From the NCBI GenBank assembly GCA_003862155.1, contig QOUV01000005.1, forward strand, positions 62,001-126,000: 64,000 bases of DNA, written 5' to 3'. The translations under genes were made by a program, and so were the position numbers. The stretch is from Lachnospiraceae bacterium. Its GTDB lineage: Bacteria > Bacillota > Clostridia > Lachnospirales > Lachnospiraceae. The notes below the pieces were generated by a model. The model made no database searches. It worked only from the letters and a program-made list of their open reading frames with translations, and was not told the origin of the DNA. Of this stretch, positions 36,122-44,805 are shown piece after piece. Each line of letters starts with the position of its first letter. Position 1 is the first letter of the stretch.

Positions 36122-36600
36122 GAAAGCTCCACCCTTTCATCCTTCTTGTGCTCATCGACCATGATAGTTCCGTGGTCCTTGTATTTCTCAAGGATAAAAT
36201 TGGTCTTGGTCGAAAGAACTGAGTCGAGTGTCGAAAGCTTCTCAGAAACGAAGCTTGAAACCTCACGGAGAGTCTTTCCCTCGACAGTTACCATCAGATC
36301 GAATCCACCGGAAATAAGGTAAACCGAGCTTACTTCAGGGTAGTTGTAAATCCTTCTGGCAACTCTGTCGAATCCCATTCCCCTCTGCGGAGTCACACGG
36401 ACCTCGATCAAAGCTGTGACCTTCTCAATGCCAGCCTTATCCCAGTCTATAAGGGCCGGATAGCCGCAGATAACGTGCTTTTCTTCAAGTTCGGTGATGT
36501 TTTTCTTTACAGCTTCCTCGTCCTCACCAGTGAGCATTGCGAGCTCCTTGGTGTCAATCTTTGAATTTTTCTCTATAATATTAAGAATCTTTTCCTGCAT
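36118..36600 (-). CDS. Lrp/AsnC family transcriptional regulator
   Basis: The 160-residue protein has an N-terminal helix-turn-helix (ILNIIEKNSKIDTKELAMLTGEDEEAVKKNITELEEKHVI) and a RAM ligand domain (VTALIEVRVTPQRGMGFDRVARRIYNYPEVSSVYLISGGFDLMVTVEG). The HTH is slightly divergent from classical AsnC. It overlaps the aminotransferase start by ATGA and lies 22 bp after the AIR-synthase gene stop, so it is probably cotranscribed with both. It likely senses an amino acid handled by the aminotransferase. Confidence 0.93.
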   Translation of the reverse strand: MQEKILNIIEKNSKIDTKELAMLTGEDEEAVKKNITELEEKHVICGYPALIDWDKAGIEKVTALIEVRVTPQRGMGFDRVARRIYNYPEVSSVYLISGGFDLMVTVEGKTLREVSSFVSEKLSTLDSVLSTKTNFILEKYKDHGTIMVDEHKKDERVELS

Positions 36601-36622
36601 GATGTCTCCTAATCTAATACTT

Positions 36623-37648
36623 TTAACCCAAAACTTTGTGAAATTCGTCAGCGGCTGGCGGCTTTAAATATCTCGTCTGTCCGTCGTAGTGGACGACTCT
36701 CTGATTCGTGTCGTCACAGGAGCCGATCACTGCGGCATGAATTTCCTCTTGTTCAAGAGCCGTGACAACTTTCGAGCCATTCGGCGCCGCTATGAGCATT
36801 GAACCACTTGAAATAAGACAGTACGGATCAATTTTAAAATAGTCGCAGATCTCAACTGTCTCCTGTCTCAAAGGAATTTTCTCGATGTCCACAGAAAGAC
36901 CGACTCCCGAGGCTTCGCCCATCTCCCAGAGTGCCCCGAAGATACCTCCTTCTGTGACATCGTGCATCGCGGCAGCTCCCGCCCCCGCCGCAATAAGTCC
37001 GTCCTTTACGACAGAAAGCATCGTATTAAAATGTATCGCGTTATCTATAAAATCTTCAGGAAATTTCTGCAGAAGCTCTTCTTTTTTCTCTGAGGCGATG
37101 ATCGCAGTGCCCTCGAGTCCTTCATACTTGGTGACTACAAGGTCCATCCCAGGCTTCGCTCCGGATGTCGTTATCATGGCATCACGCTTTACTTTTCCGA
37201 CTCCGGTAACAGAGAGGACCGGGCGGTTCACGACATCGGTCACCTCCGTGTGTCCGCCTATCACGGACAGATTCAGTTTCTCACAGGAGGCGTTTACATC
37301 GCTCATAATGGTCTTCAGCTCCGCCTCATTCGACTCCTCAGGAAGCAGAACCGTAAGAAGGATTCCTATCGGCTCTGCCCCGGCGCTGGCTATATCATTT
37401 GCAGTGATATCGACCGCAAGATGCCCTATGTCTATAGCAGTCCCTGTGATCGGGTCAGTAGACATCACGAGGACTTCATCCGGCTCACAGAGAACTGCGC
37501 CACAGTCCTCGCCTACGCCGCTGCCCAGAATGACCTCGTCTCTTTTTACTCTAAGCGGAGCTATTACCGACCGCTTTAATATTTTTTCAGGAATTTTGCC
37601 CGGTTTTAGTATTGTTGCTTGCTGCAGGCTTAGTGTTTTTGTTCCCAT
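36623..37648 (-). CDS. AIR synthase-related protein (HypE-like fold, COG0309 type)
   Basis: The recognisable protein runs from about KPGKIPEKILKRSVIAPLR through GSGVGEDCGAVLCEPDEVLVMSTDPITGT, DITANDIASAGAEPIGIL, VIGGHTEVTDVV, MHDVTEGGIFGALWEMGEASGVG to the end. These are the PurM-like ATP-binding and dimer motifs. It lacks the C-terminal PRIC of true HypE, so hydrogenase maturation is unlikely; the family is widespread in Firmicutes without a known reaction. The start is uncertain: ATG at 37648 overlaps the VanW gene by 62 bp and has a close AAGG; a start nearer 37606 is possible. The frame further upstream is a shadow of the VanW tail. Confidence 0.8.
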   Translation of the reverse strand: MGTKTLSLQQATILKPGKIPEKILKRSVIAPLRVKRDEVILGSGVGEDCGAVLCEPDEVLVMSTDPITGTAIDIGHLAVDITANDIASAGAEPIGILLTVLLPEESNEAELKTIMSDVNASCEKLNLSVIGGHTEVTDVVNRPVLSVTGVGKVKRDAMITTSGAKPGMDLVVTKYEGLEGTAIIASEKKEELLQKFPEDFIDNAIHFNTMLSVVKDGLIAAGAGAAAMHDVTEGGIFGALWEMGEASGVGLSVDIEKIPLRQETVEICDYFKIDPYCLISSGSMLIAAPNGSKVVTALEQEEIHAAVIGSCDDTNQRVVHYDGQTRYLKPPAADEFHKVLG

Positions 37649-39251
37649 TATCCTTAGAATTCTGATTGCTGGCGCTTGAATCACCTGTGCTCTTCTGTGT
37701 AGCGTTCTGACTGTCTGCGCCCTGCTTATCCGTGTTCTTGCTGTCAGCGTTTTTACTATCGGTGTTCTTATCGCCGCTGTCTGTGTCCTTGCTGTCAGTA
37801 TCGTCTGTGTCCTGTTTGCCGGCATCCTTCCACTGCGCCGCCGCAGCTTTTACAGTGTCGATATTTCCGGAAGCTATAGCCGCCTTCATTGCTGAAACGG
37901 CATCCGCCGAGTCAGACATGGTCCCGACAGTGTACTGTTCATCCGTCGCTGCATATCTCGAATTGTTAAAGACCGTGCGGCTCTCTTCTTTGCCGTTTAC
38001 CTTTACGATCTTCCAGAGGCGGGCCTTAAGGCCATCTTTTCCATCAGATGTCTTCGTTACTGTGCCGACAGGCTGTGAAGGGTCTGCTGTGATCTTTGTC
38101 TTCTTCGGTATGGTATCAAGCCTTTCAGTCTGAAACTCTACCGTCCTCGACGGGTCGCGCGTCTCCTTACCGTATACCGTAAACGTTATGACGCCGCCAC
38201 TCGCGATCCCCTCAATATAGACAGGGTACTTCGTGCTGTTCTGGAACTTGAAATCCTTATAAAATCCGGCGATCGCTGCGTCATCTGAAGGTTCTACATA
38301 GTGGACCATCATGGAGTGCGCCGATCTCTCGAGGACTTTAAGCTCAGACCTTATGACCGCATTGTAAAGTGTGGTCGACACCTGACAGATACCGCCACCG
38401 TAGGTGTCTACCGTCGTGCCATTCTCATAGGAAGGAGCTGGAGCGTAACCGTTCTCGGCAGTCATAGGATTCAGGGCCTTTGCGACTGAAAACTTGTCTC
38501 CCGGATAGAGGATCGTTCCATTTATCTTCGAAGCACCGTTCCTTACATTCTGCGCCCTCGCACTTGTCGAGGTGGCAAAACTCGTCGAGAACTTTCCTAA
38601 GACATCTTTCACCTTAGAAAGCTCCTCCTTGGTACCTTTCGGCTTCTTTGTCTTCGTGACAAGCTTTACAGTATCGGTCTTGTCGTATTTTCCCGAAGAG
38701 ACATAGTTCATAACGGCCGCAACCGATGCGTCCATATCGAGCCTGTGTCCTGCTTTTCCCGCTACATATGAAAATTCACCGTTTTCTCTCTTCAGTGAAC
38801 CGTCGACAGGTTCTGTAACAAGCTTACATTCATTTTTCTTTAAAAAATCCCTGATCTTCGACTCATCGGCCTTCGTCGAGAGTGACAGGCACTTTTTCTC
38901 CCCTGCTTCTATATCCTTAACGGATTTGTATCTCTCGATCAGATTGCCTTTCCTGCCGTACTTTATCGCCGATTCGACCGAATCGCCCGAGTCCGCGGAA
39001 AATCCAAGGTCTGAAGCGCTGACAGTGATCTTTTGATCCTCTGTCGCAAGTGTGATCTGCTTCTTAGCAGCCTCGGCCACGTATTCACTGATCGCATTCT
39101 CGGCTTCCTTCGATGTCATCCCCGAGACATCGACTTTGCCGATCTCTACATTATCTGCTATTCTGCTTTCTGCTTTCGCGTCATGAGCCCCAAACAATGA
39201 AACAGCGAAAAGCGCCCCCGCTGTCAACCCCATTGCCATAAACTTTTTCAT
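37587..39251 (-). CDS. Secreted VanW family protein (YoaR-like)
   Basis: A 554-residue exported protein. A signal peptide (MKKFMAMGLTAGALFAVSLFG, cut near DAKA) precedes two peptidoglycan-binding-like repeats (about 35-200), the VanW domain (SARAQNVRNGASKINGTILYPGDKFS, YGGGICQVSTTLYNAVIRSELKVLERSAHSMMVHYVEPSDDAAI; about 225-340), and a G5-like domain. The last 90 residues are low complexity, rich in Asp, Ser, Lys, Asn and Thr with repeats of DSK and NTDSK, and probably disordered. No LPxTG is seen. VanW proteins are linked to glycopeptide resistance loci and to spore or wall metabolism, but their reaction is unknown. Confidence 0.93.
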   Translation of the reverse strand: MKKFMAMGLTAGALFAVSLFGAHDAKAESRIADNVEIGKVDVSGMTSKEAENAISEYVAEAAKKQITLATEDQKITVSASDLGFSADSGDSVESAIKYGRKGNLIERYKSVKDIEAGEKKCLSLSTKADESKIRDFLKKNECKLVTEPVDGSLKRENGEFSYVAGKAGHRLDMDASVAAVMNYVSSGKYDKTDTVKLVTKTKKPKGTKEELSKVKDVLGKFSTSFATSTSARAQNVRNGASKINGTILYPGDKFSVAKALNPMTAENGYAPAPSYENGTTVDTYGGGICQVSTTLYNAVIRSELKVLERSAHSMMVHYVEPSDDAAIAGFYKDFKFQNSTKYPVYIEGIASGGVITFTVYGKETRDPSRTVEFQTERLDTIPKKTKITADPSQPVGTVTKTSDGKDGLKARLWKIVKVNGKEESRTVFNNSRYAATDEQYTVGTMSDSADAVSAMKAAIASGNIDTVKAAAAQWKDAGKQDTDDTDSKDTDSGDKNTDSKNADSKNTDKQGADSQNATQKSTGDSSASNQNSKDNGNKNTKPAASNNTKTGQNS

Positions 39252-39274
39252 GTAAAATCACCCGAAAAGTGTTA

Positions 39275-39382
39275 TCATACCTGTGGGGTCATCGCCGCAA
39301 TAAGAGTGATGACCATGGTTCCTACGAGGACAGCGGCAATGATGCCTGCCAGTATCCTCGAACGTTTCTGACGTTTACGCAT
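39275..39382 (-). CDS. 35-residue single-helix membrane peptide
   Basis: This short frame starts ATG at 39382 with AAGGAG 5 nt upstream and ends TGA at 39275. The peptide starts MRKRQKRSRIL and ends AAMTPQV, with one hydrophobic helix between (about 11-30) after a strongly basic head, which predicts a cytosolic N-terminus and a single membrane pass. It lies 23 bp upstream of the VanW gene on the same strand. The good ribosome site, positive-inside pattern and operon position support a real gene. No family is recognised. Confidence 0.65.
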   Translation of the reverse strand: MRKRQKRSRILAGIIAAVLVGTMVITLIAAMTPQV

Positions 39383-39410
39383 AGATTCTCCTTATTAGAA
39401 AGACTGACAA

Positions 39411-40019
39411 ATGATACTAACAATTATATTTATCGCACTCGTTCTCTGGCTCACATTCGCAATCAGGCACTCCCGCAAAAAAAGTGAATCCACCTGGAAG
39501 AGCTACTACGACCGTGAGCGCGATGCCGACATGGCTGAAAACCGCGATATACGTAATCTACAATATATTACCATTCCATTCGAAAAATTTCCATTAAATT
39601 TTTTTGAAAATACGGATAATGAAGACTACCCGATTATAATAGATGAGCTGAAACAGCTCGGAAAGACCCGTCTTCTCAACTTAAACGGCAAGTCAAACAC
39701 CGACTTGAAGCTCGAATACGGTCCCGCAAACCTCACTGAAATGCAGGAGATCGGCGACCGCTTTTCAAGAGTCTGCGTCCTTTTAACCGACCTCGCAAAG
39801 TGCTTTCTGGAAGAGGGCAACCCCGCCGGAGCCGCCGCAGTCCTCGAATACGGCTCTGAAATAGGCAGTGACATCTCGACAAACTACACGCTTCTTGGCG
39901 AGTGCTATCAAAAGCTCGGTGAGTCAGACAAATTTGACGCACTCTGCGACCATGTAAGGTCCATGGATTTTTTGATGAGGGATGCAGTACTTAAAGAACT
40001 TTCGGACATGAAAAAATGA
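39411..40019 (+). CDS. Membrane-anchored protein with TPR-like C-terminus, unknown function
   Basis: The 202-residue product begins with a membrane helix (MILTIIFIALVLWLTFAI) and a basic stop-transfer (RHSRKK). The middle is not recognised. The C-terminal 70 residues (LTDLAKCFLEEGNPAGAAAVLEYGSEIGSDISTNYTLLGECYQKLGESDKFDALCDHV) look like two TPR helices pairs. Ribosome site is weak. It is divergent from the 35-residue peptide with only 28 bp between start codons. Its TGA stop codon is part of the repeat at 40014-40056, so the original 3' end may have been changed by the repeat. Confidence 0.75.
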   Translation: MILTIIFIALVLWLTFAIRHSRKKSESTWKSYYDRERDADMAENRDIRNLQYITIPFEKFPLNFFENTDNEDYPIIIDELKQLGKTRLLNLNGKSNTDLKLEYGPANLTEMQEIGDRFSRVCVLLTDLAKCFLEEGNPAGAAAVLEYGSEIGSDISTNYTLLGECYQKLGESDKFDALCDHVRSMDFLMRDAVLKELSDMKK

Positions 40020-40056
40020 GCGGCGCGATGCGCATTCCTCTTCGCTGCCTGCTCAT
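40014..40056 (+). repeat. Partial copy of the 7864 MITE-like element (left end only)
   Basis: AAATGAGCGG, CGCATTCC, CTTCGCT and TGCTCAT appear in the same order and spacing as at 7864-7906, about 35 of 43 bases identical. The matching right end (GCACCGCTCATTT) is missing. It supplies the TGA stop of the preceding gene. Confidence 0.7.
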
Positions 40057-40069
40057 CAATGACAAAAGG

Positions 40070-40116
40070 AAAGAGGTACCGCCTGTCCCTCTTTCGACAA
40101 CCGGTACCTCTCTGGT
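40070..40116 (-). terminator. Hairpin with AGAGGTACCG arms
   Basis: AGAGGTACCG and CGGTACCTCT form a 10-bp stem around a 22-nt loop. On the minus strand it is followed by TTTCCTTTTTG, like a terminator for a leftward transcript; on the plus strand T content is weaker (GGTTTGTTTTC). The leftward transcript it would serve is unidentified. Confidence 0.5.
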
Positions 40117-40680
40117 TTGTTTTCGCTATATCTCTCTCTGAATGATCTGCATTTATAATATATCCCTTGCAATCAGGCATTCATTAACAAATGATAACAT
40201 TCATCGACGCGTCAAATGCTTCCACTCTCTGTTCTTATAATTCAGCCTGCACTAACTTAAACCACTGAAATGCAGACTTCAAATCCGCGTTAATAGTTTA
40301 TGACCTGACAGCTCTTCTGATGTGCCAAGATTCTGCCAAAACTTCCGACCTTTTCTCTTCTCGGATCTTCTTCTCACTAATTGTAGCTCTACTTAAAGCT
40401 CATCCGGTGAGAGCTGAAATAGGTGTTTGTTTTAAAGAATTTAAAGTATCTCATACTTTTTAAAAACCTAAAGTTTTCTGCTCACCGCCTTCTATGTGCT
40501 GTGTGTATAGGAAGCTTCCTCTGTTTCTCTATGTCTGTATGTTAGTACAATTTTCCCGTGATGTCAACAGAATTTCTGATTTTTTTGATTTTTGTTGGAA
40601 GTGCACAAAAATTGTCAGTTACTTTTGTGCATGATTCCCAGCTGACTTTACAATATCTGCCTCAAAGTGCATTTTTGCAT
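40117..40680. other. Gene-free region of about 560 bp, origin unclear
   Basis: No convincing gene is seen on either strand. It contains short palindromes: AGCTC/GAGCT near 40398, AAAGTAT/ATACTTT near 40443, AGGAAGCTTCCT at 40510-40521, and TGCACAAAA/TTTTGTGCA (40602-40610 with 40623-40631). On the minus strand, between about 40395 and 40210, three frames each hold protein-like but stop-broken stretches, which may be a decayed gene. The terminator-like hairpin at 40070 could end a leftward non-coding transcript. Neither idea can be settled here. Confidence 0.35.
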
Positions 40681-40687
40681 TGCCGCT

Positions 40688-40716
40688 TTGAACAACATGC
40701 GGATTTCGTGTATAAT
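40688..40716 (+). promoter_or_regulatory. Sigma-70-type promoter of the acyltransferase gene
   Basis: TTGAAC (40688-40693), 17-nt spacer, TATAAT (40711-40716), 48 bp before the ATG at 40765. Confidence 0.8.
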
Positions 40717-40764
40717 ATGAATGTTACTTTTTGCAATTTAAAAGTATCTGGGAGTTGTAAAAAT

Positions 40765-41787
40765 ATGGCAAAGAGAAGATCGGATCTTAGTGTGATGAGG
40801 ATTACTGCCACCCTGGCTGTCATCCTCCTTCATACATGCAGTACTATATCTCAGAATCCGGACATTTTTAAAATAAATAAGGGGCAGTATCTGCTCTTTA
40901 CTACAATTGTGTGCCTGATGAACTGGGCAGTCCCGTTGTTTTTTATGATAACAGGCACTCTGATGCTCAATCCAAAGAAAAAATTGTCTGTAAGAGATGC
41001 TGTCTTTAAATATGCAAAGAGGATTTTTCTGGCTTTAATGATATTCGGAATTCCAATGGCCTGGGTCGTGGTGCTGATCACTCACCGGCAGATTTCGCTG
41101 AAGCTGATACTGCTCGGCATATTAGATACCATCGAGGGAAAAAGTTTCTCGCACCTCTGGTATCTCTATGCGATAATCGGGCTGTATCTGATCATTCCGA
41201 TGTTAAAGCCCTATGTCAACAGCACATCGATAAATACGAAGCGGTATATCCTGATCGTATTATTCGCGTTTAATTTCTGTTTTACCCTGATCGACAGGCT
41301 TTTCAATATACATATAGCCTTTGAGCTGCCGATCGCAGGCAACTCGGTCTTCTACCTTCTGACGGGAGAATACTTGAACGAGATATCCGCAGACGGTGAT
41401 ATTGACAGAAAGCTGAATGCATTTCTTATCGCTGTAGTCGTTGGTACCATCATCGCAATAAATATAATCGCCTATCCAAAAGCGCCATTATTTCTCGGTT
41501 ACGACAGCCCGTTTATCGCTGCTCTAAGCATTCTGATATACAGGCAGCTTTTCGGCGTAAAGTGCGGGCTGAGACACCTTTGGGGTATAGACCGCCTGAC
41601 ATTTGGCGTGTATCTTATACACCCGATCTTTATCCATCTGGCCTATAATTTCCTCGGTATAACGCCTATGGACTTCAAGCCTCTTCTGCTCTCGATCCTT
41701 GTCATCTGGGCAGTAGTGGTTACACTGTCGTTCGTATCGAGCTATATCCTGAAACATATAAAGTGGCTCAGAGACAACATCCTCTAA
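40765..41787 (+). CDS. Membrane acyltransferase (acyltransferase 3 family)
   Basis: Predicted O-acetyl or O-acyl transferase for an envelope sugar. The 340-residue product has about ten membrane helices; the family pattern includes LSVMRITATLAVILLHT with the likely catalytic His near the end of helix 1, WAVPLFFMITGTLML, FSHLWYLYAIIGLYLIIPML and RLTFGVYLIHPIFIH. The open frame extends upstream to 40558, but ATG at 40765 has GGGAG 10 nt upstream, follows a strong promoter, and gives the family start MAKRRSDLSVMR. It is monocistronic and converges with truA. The acceptor is unknown. Confidence 0.88.
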   Translation: MAKRRSDLSVMRITATLAVILLHTCSTISQNPDIFKINKGQYLLFTTIVCLMNWAVPLFFMITGTLMLNPKKKLSVRDAVFKYAKRIFLALMIFGIPMAWVVVLITHRQISLKLILLGILDTIEGKSFSHLWYLYAIIGLYLIIPMLKPYVNSTSINTKRYILIVLFAFNFCFTLIDRLFNIHIAFELPIAGNSVFYLLTGEYLNEISADGDIDRKLNAFLIAVVVGTIIAINIIAYPKAPLFLGYDSPFIAALSILIYRQLFGVKCGLRHLWGIDRLTFGVYLIHPIFIHLAYNFLGITPMDFKPLLLSILVIWAVVVTLSFVSSYILKHIKWLRDNIL

Positions 41788-41890
41788 CTCTTATCAATAA
41801 CTCTCCAGTCGAGGATCAGTATTTTTGAATCTTTTTCGTAAAATGCACCGAAAGAATGTGACGCCTTAGTCAGTTTATTTTTCATAAAAA

Positions 41891-42625
41891 TCAGTAGTCG
41901 ATACGCACAAGAACAAGCCCCTCGGGCGGTGCCGTAGGGCCTGCCGCCTCGCGGTCCTTAGCCTCAAGCGCCTTTTTTATGAAGCCTCGTTCCCGCTGCC
42001 CTGAACCTGCGAGGATAAGGCTTCCTGCGATGATGCGGACCTGGTTGTAGAGGAATCCATTGCCCTCGACATGGATGGTTATTATGTCATTTTCATCTCT
42101 TCTGACACTGATGGAGTGAATCGTCCGAACGAAGGTGTTCGTCTGCGACTTTACAGAGGCAAAGCTCGTAAAATCGTGCTCTCCAACAAGCGCCTGCGCC
42201 TCTTCATCCATCAGCGGGACGTCAAGGTTTCTGTGAAAAAAGTACGTATACCTCATCAGAAGCGGGTCCGGGAAAGTCCGGTTTAAGATCCGATACTCGT
42301 AGACCTTATTAGTCTTTGCAAAGCGCGGATGAAAATCCGCTGTAACCTCCTCTGACTTCTGGATTACGATGTCGCGCGGAAGCCGCTCATTAATCGCAAA
42401 AGCCATTTTTTCGGCTGGCATCCGGCTGTCGGTGTCGAAGACCGCGACATTTCCCAACGCGTGAACTCCGGAATCGGTCCGGCTCGCGCCGATAGTCTTG
42501 ATTTCCCTCCCGAACAGATCCGAAAGCGCCTGATTTAATTTTTCCTGAATGGTGACTCCATTCGGCTGGACCTGCCATCCGCAGTAGCCGGTCCCGTCGT
42601 AGGAGACTGTAAGCTTGACCCGCAT
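41891..42625 (-). CDS. truA: tRNA pseudouridine(38-40) synthase
   Basis: Modifies U38-U40 in the anticodon arm of tRNAs. The 244-residue product has YDGTGYCGWQVQPNGVTIQEKLNQAL, the catalytic Asp51 in GASRTDSGVHALGNVAVF, EYRILN, and LYNQVRIIAGSLILAGSG. Length is normal. Its ATG shares a base with the TGA of the ldh gene (TGATG), so translation is coupled. ldh and truA are thus one transcription unit, a pairing without obvious functional link. Confidence 0.96.
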   Translation of the reverse strand: MRVKLTVSYDGTGYCGWQVQPNGVTIQEKLNQALSDLFGREIKTIGASRTDSGVHALGNVAVFDTDSRMPAEKMAFAINERLPRDIVIQKSEEVTADFHPRFAKTNKVYEYRILNRTFPDPLLMRYTYFFHRNLDVPLMDEEAQALVGEHDFTSFASVKSQTNTFVRTIHSISVRRDENDIITIHVEGNGFLYNQVRIIAGSLILAGSGQRERGFIKKALEAKDREAAGPTAPPEGLVLVRIDY

Positions 42626-43575
42626 CAGATTCCGGCGTCTTTAAGAACTGATTTCAGTGTATCTGCTGACTTGTGAAGCTGGGCAAGCTCCTGCTCAGAG
42701 AGCTCATAAGGAATCAGTGTATCGACTCCATCGGCTCCGACGATAGTAGGCATTGAGAGGCATACTCCATCGAGACCGTATTTTCCTTCGATATAGGTCG
42801 AAACAGGAAGGATAGACTTCTCGTCTCTGACGATCGCCTCGCAGATACGGCGGACGCTCATTCCGATGCCATAGTAAGTCGCACCTTTTTTCTTTATGAT
42901 CTCGTAAGCTGAATTCTTGACTTCCTCGGCGATACGGGTCGTCTCTGCGTCGTGATCCGTGTAACCTCTCATCTCGCAGAATTTGTGGATAGGCACACCT
43001 GAAACATTTGCTGAAGACCATGCTGCGATCTCGGAATCTCCGTGCTCACCGATAATGAATGCGTGTACCGAACGGGCATCGACACCGAGGTGCTGTCCGA
43101 GCAGATACTTGAATCTCGCTGAGTCAAGAGTCGTACCGCTTCCTAAAACCCTGTTCTTCGGGAATCCTGAAAGCTTCAATGCTACCTGAGTCAGTATGTC
43201 AACAGGATTTGCGACAACGAGAAGGATTGCATCTTTATTGTACTTTACGATCTGAGGAATGATCGATTTAAAAATAGCCGTATTTTTCTTCACAAGGTCG
43301 AGCCTCGTCTCACCCGGTTTCTGGTTGGCGCCTGCGCTAATTATGATAAGACCAGCATCGGCGAGGTCAGGATAGTCGCCTGCGTAAATCTTCATCGGCT
43401 TCGCAAAAGGAAGTCCGTGGCTGATGTCAAGAGCTTCACCCTCGGCCTTGTCCTTATTCGCGTCGATCAGAACGATCTCCGAAAAAACCGAACCCTGCAT
43501 CAGTGAATAAACCGATGCACTGCCTACAAATCCGCATCCGATCATAGCTGCTTTTCTAAAATTTGCTACTGCCAT
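42625..43575 (-). CDS. ldh: L-lactate dehydrogenase
   Basis: Reduces pyruvate to L-lactate with NADH during fermentation. The 316-residue product has the Rossmann motif MIGCGFVGSASVYSLM, the NAD-ribose Asp in VLIDANKDKAEGEALD, SAGANQKPGETRLDLV with Gln85 (selects pyruvate over oxaloacetate) and Arg91, DSARF with Arg154, and catalytic His178 in IGEHGDSE. ATG at 43575 follows AGGAGG at 8 nt; a longer upstream frame lacks this signal. A 6-bp inverted pair, ATACCC/GGGTAT (43622-43638), lies about 45-65 bp upstream next to a TATAAT-like -10 and could be an operator. Confidence 0.96.
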   Translation of the reverse strand: MAVANFRKAAMIGCGFVGSASVYSLMQGSVFSEIVLIDANKDKAEGEALDISHGLPFAKPMKIYAGDYPDLADAGLIIISAGANQKPGETRLDLVKKNTAIFKSIIPQIVKYNKDAILLVVANPVDILTQVALKLSGFPKNRVLGSGTTLDSARFKYLLGQHLGVDARSVHAFIIGEHGDSEIAAWSSANVSGVPIHKFCEMRGYTDHDAETTRIAEEVKNSAYEIIKKKGATYYGIGMSVRRICEAIVRDEKSILPVSTYIEGKYGLDGVCLSMPTIVGADGVDTLIPYELSEQELAQLHKSADTLKSVLKDAGI

Positions 43576-43694
43576 TGTAAAAACCTCCTTTGTTGTATAT
43601 CCCTGTTCACGATTATATAGTATACCCTTCTGGGGTATCTTTTCTGTTGTATTTATAACATTTTCTATTAAAAAATGCAAATTATTTTCAGAGT

Positions 43695-44786
43695 CTATCC
43701 GCGCAAGTTCCTTCTGACGCGATTGATATGGCGCTCGAACTCACCGGAATTCAAAAGTTCTCTAAGTACCACCTGGTCAAGCACCGGAACTGTGCAGGAA
43801 TAAAAGGCGACCTTTGATAACAGTTCCCCGCTCAGTTCATTTGGCAGCACCAGATATCCGACTCTCGTCGCATGTGAGATCGTGCGGCTGAAGGTATTAA
43901 TATAGAGCACATGCCTGTCAGGCTCCATTGAAAAAAGAGTGTCCTCACGCCTCGTCTTTACAGTAAATTCGGAATCGTAGTCGTCTTCTACGATAAACGC
44001 GTTCCTGTGCTTCGCCCAGTTTATATATTCGGCCCGCTTTGTCGCGTCCGCGGTAGCTCCTGACGGGTAACTGTGAAAAGGCGTCACATGCAAAATCTCT
44101 GCTCCAGTCTCCTGCAGTGCAGATGACCTGATTCCATCCGGTTCCATCTTCAGTTTCTCGACTGAGACGCCATTCTGCACATAGACCTTCTCTATCATCT
44201 CGTAGGAAGGATCCTCGACTCCGTAGACCTTATCCCGACCCAGCATCGCGACGACTATACCGTAAAGGTACTCTGCTCCGCTTCCGAGAAGAATCTGCGC
44301 AGGACTTACTTCCATACCACGGCTTCTCCTCAAATACGAAGCAATGGCCTCGCGCAGATCGAGCCTGCCCTGGTTTTCAGACTTGACAAAAAGCTTCTCT
44401 CCCTCATCCGAGAGAACTTTCCTGACGGTCTTCGCATATGTCAGAAACGGAAAATGCTCGACAGCAGGTACTGCAAAAATCTCTCTGGAATCTGGTGAAA
44501 TCCCGGAAGTCTCCCTGGCACTGCCGTCCTCTTCGTAATTCCCATTCCCCGATAAAAACGGGTCTGAGTCGTCGTAGCTCACATAGTAGCCGCTTCTCTC
44601 CCTGGCTTCGACATAGCCCTCCTCGGCGAGCAGATCGTACGCGTGAGAGATCGTAATCACCGAAAGATGCTCGGTGTCAGCGAGCTGCCGTTTCGAAGGC
44701 AGCTTCTGGCCGAATCTGTAAGCCTTCCCCGTGATCTGGTCTTTTAATTTATAGTATATTTTAAGGTAAGCCGGCTGTCTGGTCAT
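43695..44786 (-). CDS. MocR/PdxR-type regulator, C-terminally short and without the PLP lysine
   Basis: MocR regulators fuse a GntR winged helix to an aminotransferase-like domain that usually binds PLP. The 363-residue product has the GntR domain at 1-75 (GQKLPSKRQLADTEHLSVITISHAYDLLAEEGYVEARERSGYYVS) and an aminotransferase-like part with LLGSGAEYLYGIVVAML, HVTPFHSYPSGA and VEDDYDSEF. The motif that should hold the Schiff-base lysine (GTFSK) reads INTFS-Arg301; the codon is CGC. The protein also ends about 100 residues before the usual C-terminus, losing the carboxylate-binding Arg region. It may bind PLP weakly or not at all, or may be decaying. It is divergent from an ECF S-component gene. 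Confidence 0.88.
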   Translation of the reverse strand: MTRQPAYLKIYYKLKDQITGKAYRFGQKLPSKRQLADTEHLSVITISHAYDLLAEEGYVEARERSGYYVSYDDSDPFLSGNGNYEEDGSARETSGISPDSREIFAVPAVEHFPFLTYAKTVRKVLSDEGEKLFVKSENQGRLDLREAIASYLRRSRGMEVSPAQILLGSGAEYLYGIVVAMLGRDKVYGVEDPSYEMIEKVYVQNGVSVEKLKMEPDGIRSSALQETGAEILHVTPFHSYPSGATADATKRAEYINWAKHRNAFIVEDDYDSEFTVKTRREDTLFSMEPDRHVLYINTFSRTISHATRVGYLVLPNELSGELLSKVAFYSCTVPVLDQVVLRELLNSGEFERHINRVRRNLRG

Positions 44787-44805
44787 ATAAAAAATCCTCT
44801 AACTG

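Noticed and set aside
36623-37825. Full-length 400-residue version of the AIR-synthase-like protein
   Set aside because: The first ~60 residues are an Arg/Thr-rich shadow of the VanW low-complexity tail; family similarity begins only near residue 70.
40117-40560. RNase P RNA, tmRNA or 6S RNA
   Set aside because: The characteristic conserved segments (for example GAGGAAAGTCC of RNase P, or the tRNA-like end of tmRNA) are not found on either strand.
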